Part shown: positions 57,906-64,000 of the stretch, one piece after another
Layout of the letters: the number at the start of each line of letters is the position of its first letter
Numbering within the stretch: the stretch's first letter is position 1
Origin: Trichuris trichiura
Taxonomy: Eukaryota; Nematoda; Enoplea; Trichinellida; Trichuridae
Length of the DNA: 64,000 bases
Direction: 5' to 3'
NCBI GenBank assembly: GCA_037903355.1
Contig: JBAJFE010000047.1
Coordinates: forward strand, 1 to 64,000
Translations under genes and position numbers: made by a program
The notes under the pieces: model-generated
What the model saw: the letters and a program-made list of their open reading frames with translations, nothing else
Database searches by the model: none
What the model was told of the DNA's origin: nothing

Positions 57906-60095
57906 TTGATATTGCCGCGTGCCGTTAGTGGTGGGGCGTTGATTCACGAGATCCAAAAGTTCCAATCCCTATATTGTTCCCGCTCCTGGGAGTTCCGTAG
58001 GTCCAACAATAAGCAAGCGCTTCCATCATCTTCACTCAATAACACAGAAAAAACTATCGTTAACCTCAGCTCCCTTGTTCTAAATGACAATGAGAAAGCA
58101 GTTTTAGGCAAAGGTTTAAATTTCGTTCCCACCCCTAAGAACCCCCCTATTTTAGATATAATTGCCTCCACAGAATACGGTCTCGCGCAAACCGATCCTA
58201 AAGTGGCTAAAGAAATTAAAGGTCACATCTCCAGCCTAGTATTGCGCAACAACAACAACAATCGTCCGACCCCAAACCTAAACAGTTCAGAACGGGGGGT
58301 CATTAAAAGTCTAAAATCTAGAACGGACATTGTGATTACGAAGGCTGACAAAGGTAATACGGTTGTTATACTGGATAGGGATATCTACACACAAAAGATA
58401 AAGGAGCTCCTCAGCAACCCCGTTTACCGTCCCATAAAACAAGACCCGACCGATAAGACCCGAAAACTTTTGCAAAATATGTTAGACTCCTTCGCCAATG
58501 AACCCCAAGACCCAATTATTTCTAAAATAAACCGTAGTCTCTCATACATCAGTAACACTAGGTGCCCTGAGCTTTACGGCCTTCCCAAAATCCATAAACC
58601 AGGGGTCCCTCTAAGACCAGTTGTCTCCAGCATTAATAGTGTCACCTCAAGACTTTGTTCATATCTAAAAACTATAATCCAACCCCTAACCGGTAAACGC
58701 GAGTCCAATGTTAAAAATTGTAAAGAATTTTGTTCCACACTAAAAGACGTAAAAATGCAGCCCGGTGACATCATGGTTAGTTACGACGTAAAAGACCTTT
58801 TCACAAGCATCCCCATAAAATATACCATCAACTTGCTTCAAACTCTGTTAGATGCGGACGACACCATCTTGCAGAGGACGAAATTAAACCCCACCCACAT
58901 AGTTAAATTAGTGTCGTTCTGCATGCACGAGGGCAACTACTTCAGATTCCAGGACAGTTTCTTCTCACAAAAGGACGGTGCACCTTTGGGTAGTCCACTC
59001 TCCCCCATACTTGCGGAGGTCTTCATGGAACATCTCGAAGAAAAAGCCTTCAGCACTCTGCAAGACTGTGCCCCTCCTATCCTTTTCAAAAGATATGTAG
59101 ACGACATCTTTGCCATCATAAGATCAGGCAGTGAAGAAACTCTCTTGGAACACCTGAATAGTCTCTTCCCCAACCAGATAACACTAACCATTGAGAAGGA
59201 AAATAATTGTAAACTCCCCTTTCTAGATGTCTTAGTCATTAAACAAGGGAATAAGTTAAAAACAACAGTTTATAGAAAACCCACCCACTCTGACCGGCAC
59301 CTAAACTTTTCTTCTCATCACCCTATTTCAGTTAAAAGAGGTATAGTTAAAGGGATGGTTGACAGGGCCCTAACGGTTTGTGACCCCGAATATTTAAATA
59401 TAGAATTAAGACATATTTATAACACACTATGCAGTAACGGATACCCGAGTAAATTCATCAATTCCATTATTAAACAGTGCCAAGAAAATAAACCCTCATC
59501 ACTATCCAGGCCTGATAACCAACAACGCCCGGTTCTAGTCCTTCCCTATTACAACGGCTTAAGTGAAAAGATCAGGAGGCTAGGCCACTCGTTAAATTTC
59601 AACGTTAGATTCAAAAGTTCATGTAATCTTCGTTTGATTGTGAGAAATGACAAGATCAAGGTTCCTTTTGACAGCAGACCCGGTGTCGTTTATCAGATAA
59701 AGTGTAGTTGCAACGCCTCCTACATAAGAGAAACGGGCAACACTTTACTTAAGAGATTCGGCCAACACATGAAGAATGTGTTGACATACAAGAACGCCGA
59801 ACGAAGACTCAATGGGGTACAGGCCACCGGCCCGGGGCGACCACCTACAACGGACCCTCGAAAAGCCATGGAGAACGCGATAAGTGCCTCAGTGATCGTT
59901 GAGCACGCATCTCGGTGCACACTCGACCCGCACCCGAAGATCATATGCCACGAAAACTTATTACACCTTAGGCGTATTAAGGAGGCTCTGTACATCCAGA
60001 GCAACTCCACTATAAATCGCGACAATGTCGTGGAGGTTAGTGAAGTATGGGTTGCGGCGATTAATAAATTCCAATGCTGCGCCCTACGCAACTAA
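57906..60095 (+). CDS. PLE-D: Penelope-like reverse transcriptase with GIY-YIG endonuclease
   Basis: Open for 729 codons, but without an early in-frame ATG, so the 5' end is truncated or translation starts unusually. The first recognisable block is GKGLNFVPTPKNPPILDIIA. RT motif A is SYDVKDLFTSIP (Asp294), motif B is DGAPLGSPLSPILAEVF and motif C is RYVDDIFAI (Asp399-Asp400). The endonuclease has VVYQIKCSCNASYIRETGN: the YIG glycine is Arg608 (AGA at 59727-59729), while the otherwise very similar PLE-C keeps Gly. The C-terminus is RRIKEALYIQSNSTINRD to CCALRN. The tail continues to about 60325 with a hammerhead-like motif. No stop or frameshift is present in the coding region. Confidence 0.9.
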   Translation: MILPRAVSGGALIHEIQKFQSLYCSRSWEFRRSNNKQALPSSSLNNTEKTIVNLSSLVLNDNEKAVLGKGLNFVPTPKNPPILDIIASTEYGLAQTDPKVAKEIKGHISSLVLRNNNNNRPTPNLNSSERGVIKSLKSRTDIVITKADKGNTVVILDRDIYTQKIKELLSNPVYRPIKQDPTDKTRKLLQNMLDSFANEPQDPIISKINRSLSYISNTRCPELYGLPKIHKPGVPLRPVVSSINSVTSRLCSYLKTIIQPLTGKRESNVKNCKEFCSTLKDVKMQPGDIMVSYDVKDLFTSIPIKYTINLLQTLLDADDTILQRTKLNPTHIVKLVSFCMHEGNYFRFQDSFFSQKDGAPLGSPLSPILAEVFMEHLEEKAFSTLQDCAPPILFKRYVDDIFAIIRSGSEETLLEHLNSLFPNQITLTIEKENNCKLPFLDVLVIKQGNKLKTTVYRKPTHSDRHLNFSSHHPISVKRGIVKGMVDRALTVCDPEYLNIELRHIYNTLCSNGYPSKFINSIIKQCQENKPSSLSRPDNQQRPVLVLPYYNGLSEKIRRLGHSLNFNVRFKSSCNLRLIVRNDKIKVPFDSRPGVVYQIKCSCNASYIRETGNTLLKRFGQHMKNVLTYKNAERRLNGVQATGPGRPPTTDPRKAMENAISASVIVEHASRCTLDPHPKIICHENLLHLRRIKEALYIQSNSTINRDNVVEVSEVWVAAINKFQCCALRN

Positions 60096-60160
60096 TTAAG
60101 CACCCATTGTTCCCATGTGCTATATAACCCCCTTGCCGAATAAACACCTCCCATATACTG

Positions 60161-60198
60161 CTGACGACGGAACACGAGCAGTTCCGAAACGTACGGTA
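60161..60198 (+). ncRNA. Hammerhead-ribozyme-like motif in PLE-D tail
   Basis: CTGACGA (60161-60167), CGGAAC/GTTCCG stem with ACGAGCA loop, GAAAC (60186-60190), palindromic CGTACG and the triplet GTA. The near-identical element is found in PLE-C and the 2.7-kb fragment, in keeping with a selected structure. Confidence 0.5.
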
Positions 60199-60325
60199 TT
60201 CGATTTGTTCTGTAATTTCTCTAACAATTTGCTCATCCATCCGTTGGTAGGGCATTTTGAAGTTTACTTACAGATACACCCAACAGGCCAAACCCGTGAA
60301 TCTGAAGATCTACTATGAAACCTTT

Positions 60326-60450
60326 AGGTAAGGGCAAAAAAAGTGATTGGCATACTATCCAGTTAAGGCTCAACAAGTTTGGGACTTGCTTGCCAGGTAA
60401 GAACCTGCATTTCTCAGACGCTGTGCCGGCTAAGGCAGAAAATCGCACGA
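60326..60450. repeat. Partial foldback-family repeat
   Basis: TTGCCAGGTAAGAACCTGCA and TTCTCAGACGCTGTGCCGG match the flanks of the hairpin repeats at 23.3 and 56.75 kb. Confidence 0.45.
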
Positions 60451-60540
60451 TTGTACTCTTTCAATAGGCTCATGCATCAATCAGAGCTCAGTTGTACATA
60501 AACCATATAAATACAACAACACGTCTTTTGCAAAAGTTTT

Positions 60541-62230
60541 ATTAGGGAATTTTTCTCGTTTAATGTGATAAATTACTCCGGAGGTTTCGGGTCGACCGAA
60601 ACCCGTCTTCAGCGGTTGTGAGTTATGGATGTAACTTGTGCGCGTGACTTGAGTCTTCTGTCGTTTTCATGGTTTAAAGCGGGTGTTTTAAAGTTCTTTG
60701 TTGGTGGTCTTCTGTTTGTATGGTATGTAATTTGTCCGTTTTTGGCATTTTTTCATGTGCGGTGATCATTTCTTCTTTCACTTGCTCCATGTGTTCTTGT
60801 ATCACGTCCAATTATGGAGCAGCAGTCGTAGCGTGTCACGATGTTTGTCCAAATTTCACTTACATCTGCTCCTCGGTCGCGGTTATATGTGAGGTTGTGT
60901 CTTATGTAAAGGGCTTCTTTGATTCTTCTTAATCGTAGGTTCTTTTCATAACATAAGACTTTTGGTTTGAGCGTTTGGTTACATTGTGTGGCATGTTCTG
61001 CCACGGCAGAGGCCTGTTTGGCTTTTTCCATGGTGATTATCGGGTTTAAAATTGGTCTTCCTCTTCGTGTAGTTCCATAGCCACTGCTATTGAGCAGGGC
61101 CTTCGCATTGTTGTAACTTGCAAGCTTTTTTAAATGTTCATTAAATGTATGTCCAAGGTGTTCCCCGTTTCGCCAATATAAATTCCTGACCAAGAGCATT
61201 CGACTGCGTATACTAATCCTGTCTTCTTGTTTATTGGGATTTTTGTTTTGTCCGAGCGAAGAATTGATCTGAGGTTAGGGGAGCTCTTGAAGAAGACTCT
61301 GAAACCTAACGTTCTTCCTAGCCGGGTAATTTTTTCTCCTAAGCTAGCCACATAGGGAATAACTAAGCAAGGCTAATGCGAAGCGTTTTCTGCACTAGAT
61401 TCACGTTTGCGAAGCTTGTAGTTGAATACTTGGCTAATAAAGGACCTGGGATATCCGTTTTTGCAGAAAATTTTTCGAATGTAGTTGAACTCTCGTTGAT
61501 GATATTCAGGACTGCATAATTTGATTGCTCGGTCAATCATTCCAGAGAGGATACCTCGCATTACTGATCTGGGGTGATGTGATGAAAAGTTGAGGTACTG
61601 ATCCGTGCGCGTGGGTTTTCTATATACTCTGGTTTTTAGCCCATCGTTTGTGTGAATAATTAAAACGTCTAGAAAGGGTATGGTGTTGCTGTCTTCTTTT
61701 TCCATTGTGAAAACGATTTGGTTCGGGCGGATGTTGTTGAAGAATTGTAAAAATTGCTCTTCCTTTCCAGCTTTAATAATTACGAATATGTCGTCTACGT
61801 ACCTTTTGAAAAGGCGTGGAGCTATGTGTCTGTCTACCGTTGCGAACATTTGTCTTTCAAAGCTTTCCATAAATATTTCTGCTAATACAGGAGATGCGGG
61901 GCTGCCCATAGGTACTCCGCTAGATTGTTTGTGGTACTTGTTATCAAAAGTGAAATGATTGCCTTCTTCCATGCAAAAGGAAACCAATTTGACGATGTGA
62001 AAGGGATTTAGTTTAGTTCTCGCGGGTAGACTTGTGTCTGCATTGAGGAGACTGTATAGGATCTCAAGTGTATCTGATATGGGGATGCTCGGGAATAGTT
62101 CTTTTACATCATAACTAACCAGAATCTCATCTGGTTCTAGGTAGTGACTCCGGATTTTGTTGATAAAAGTTTTGCTATTTTTGTTCTGCAAGAACGGATA
62201 TCCCAGGTCCTTTATTAGCCAAGTATTCAA
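60541..62230 (-). pseudogene. PLE-E minus-strand copy (family I)
   Basis: 62230-61373 carries RT from motif A (SYDVKELFPSIP) through SGVPMGSPASPVLAEIF and RYVDDIFVI to the linker. 61351-61130 has KKTGLVYAVECSWSGIYIGE, then a small insertion shifts the frame. 61199-60753 gives the C-terminal part. C-x-C is changed to C-x-W. The N-terminal third is absent: sequence upstream of 62190 joins directly to a second, inverted copy. The tail has a hammerhead-like motif (CTGAAGA 60612-60606, GAAAC 60588-60584, CTCCGGAG, GTA). Confidence 0.85.
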
Positions 62231-63170
62231 CTACAAGCTTCGCAAACGTGAATCTAGTGCAGAAAACGCTTCGCACCAGCCTTGCTTAGTTATTCCCTAT
62301 GTGGCAAGCTTAGGAGAAAAAATTACCCGGCTAGGAAGAACGTTAGGTTTCAGAGTCTTCTTCAAGAGCTCCCCTAACCTCAGATCAATTCTTCGCTCGG
62401 ACAAAACAAAAATCCCAACAAACAAGAAGACAGGATTAGTATACGCAGTCGAATGCTCTTGCTCAGGAATTTATATTGGCGAAACGGGGAACACTTTAGA
62501 ACATAGATTTAATGAACATTTAAAAAAGCTTGCAAGTTACAACAATGCGAAGGCCATGCTCAATAGCGATGGCTATGGAACTACACAAAGAGGAAGACCA
62601 ATTTTAAACCCGATAATCACCATGGAAAAAGCCAAACAGGCCTCTGCTGTGGCAGAACATGCCACACAATGTAACCAAACGCTCAACCCAAAAGTCTTAT
62701 GTTATGAAAAGAACCTACGATTAAGAAGAATCAAAGAAGCCCTTTACATAAGACACAACCACACATACAACCGCGACCAAGGAGCAGATGTAAGTGAAAT
62801 TTGGACAAATATAGTGACGCGTTACGACTGCTGCTCCATAATTGGACGTGATACAAGAACACATGGAGCAAGTGAAAGAAGAAATAATCACCGCACATGA
62901 AAAAATGCCAAAAACGGACAAATTACATACCATACAAACAGAAGACCACCAACAAAGAACTTTAAAACACCCGCTTTAAACCATGAAAACGACAGAAGAC
63001 TCAAGTCACGCGCACAAGTTACATCCATAACTCACAACCGCTGAAGATGGGTCTCGGTCGACCCGAAACCTCCGGAGTAATTTATCACATTAAACGGGAA
63101 AAATTCCGTAATAAAACTTTTTCATTACGAAAACATACGCTCCTGTACCAAGAAACCACATTTTCAAAAC
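62192..63170 (+). pseudogene. PLE-E plus-strand copy, 3' part only
   Basis: From NGYPRSFISQVFNYKLRKRE through LVIPYVASLGEKITRLGRTL and a complete endonuclease (LVYAVECSCSGIYIGETGN) to the stop at 62898-62900, then the tail with CTGAAGA 63041-63047, GAAAC 63065-63069, CTCCGGAG and GTA. It is a nearly exact inverted duplicate of 60541-61473 of the minus copy. The 247-codon frame starts in junction sequence, so it is not a natural protein. Confidence 0.85.
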
Positions 63171-64000
63171 GTCTTTACTTTTAAAAAGTCTGTCATCACC
63201 ACGAACTACCAAAGAAACAGGTAACGCGAGCAAAATCACGCTTGAAGCAATAGGCCAAGAAAATGACTCAACAAGATAGCGATTTTCAAGTAGCAATAAC
63301 TGCTCGCAACACCAACTGTCCTGTAATACTAAAGTATAGACTTCTACTAAAGTAAAAGTTCTTTGCTTAGAGGGCGATTTACAAAACCGCGAAAACAATG
63401 GCAGGCCAAAGGCGCTGTAATAGGGAAAAAGGAAGCTGGTCCTTCTAAGAAGCAATGGACTTACACCTTGCACATTGTTCATCGTGCTGTGAGCCAATTC
63501 TCCTCACCAAATTCCCATAATCGAGCTTTACTGTAAGGACAAATGCTAATTTTGGTTTGAGTTGACTTGCTGCTTTGGACTGCACTACCCTGCTGGGATG
63601 CAAAACATATTAGTATATTACAATAATAAACGCCAGGCTTTTTGAGATGGCAAGAGTTTAGAAATCATTAATAAAAGATTGCTGACTCTCACAAAGAATT
63701 TAAAAAAAAGCTTTGGGTAACACTGATTTGCTGTAACACACGTATCAATTATACTTGCACAGTCTGAACTGTAGCTTTGAAGAAGATGAACAAAGCATTT
63801 TCGAAACGTTACAGTGCAACTATTTTTGAAAAGAAATGCTGGGCGTTATGTTCCACTTTCACCTGAGCCTAAGTACATTACTTATGTTCAGAGTTAAATT
63901 TTCGTTAGGGCAAAACGGGATGCCCGGTAAAACTACGGTAACACGGTTCGGGGTTTCTGTTGCAAATCATTCTTTATGTAAGCTTTAGACAGAATGTAAA
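63171..64000. other. No gene recognised
   Basis: A 135-codon minus-strand frame at 63090-63497 overlaps the PLE tail and shows no domain. A weak hairpin-family remnant (GAGCCTAAGTACATTACTTA) lies near 63865. Confidence 0.35.

Noticed and set aside
62157..62900. Stand-alone 247-codon GIY-YIG protein
   Set aside because: The frame begins in the junction with the inverted copy; it is a truncated PLE end rather than a separate gene.

Overview
The window is nuclear DNA of an invertebrate animal. The host genes have spliceosomal introns, mostly 51-89 nt, one with a near-consensus TACTAAT branch site. The genes are metazoan (an ADAM-family protein, cytochrome c oxidase subunit 5A), and retroelements and DNA transposons fill most of the sequence. 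The core of COX5A and the compact introns would suit a nematode, but I cannot settle the phylum by eye. I saw no tRNA, rRNA or CRISPR array.

Layout. 1-8.3 kb is transposon debris: a 1.5-kb element with terminal inverted repeats and a nested pogo-type MITE, Penelope-like (PLE) fragments, PLE-A with an open 781-codon RT/GIY-YIG frame, and inverted TAA/TTA arrays. 8.3-22.5 kb is the gene island: a minus-strand ADAM gene with 16 recognisable exons and a possible signal-peptide exon at 16.3 kb, then plus-strand COX5A, a coiled-coil protein and a small three-exon gene behind a TATA box. PLE-B, flanked by a 14-bp target duplication, lies between the ADAM body and the possible signal exon.

23-36 kb holds two diverged copies of a ~2.6-kb block with a degenerate AAGATAT array, dead hAT transposases, a gypsy pol remnant and several PLE scraps. 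36.3-49.6 kb is bounded by two ~1.1-kb inverted arms that each carry a TATA box pointing inward. Its interior holds pogo-like transposase relics, a 57-bp minisatellite and long diverged duplications. 50-64 kb is nested retroelements: a complete, apparently very young Ty3/gypsy element (identical 155-bp LTRs) inside an older PLE, a nearly complete second PLE (PLE-D), and two PLE copies in a tail-out inverted pair.

Main points of interest: the ADAM metalloprotease domain keeps its three zinc histidines but has Ser in place of the catalytic Glu, while the rest of the gene looks intact. The gypsy element has a GTTAAAC heptamer in the right phase for -1 frameshifting between gag and pol. Hammerhead-ribozyme-like motifs recur in nearly every PLE tail. 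PLE-B starts with an inverted copy of its own 3' end. Two different PLE families carry the same Gly-to-Arg change in the YIG motif of their endonuclease.
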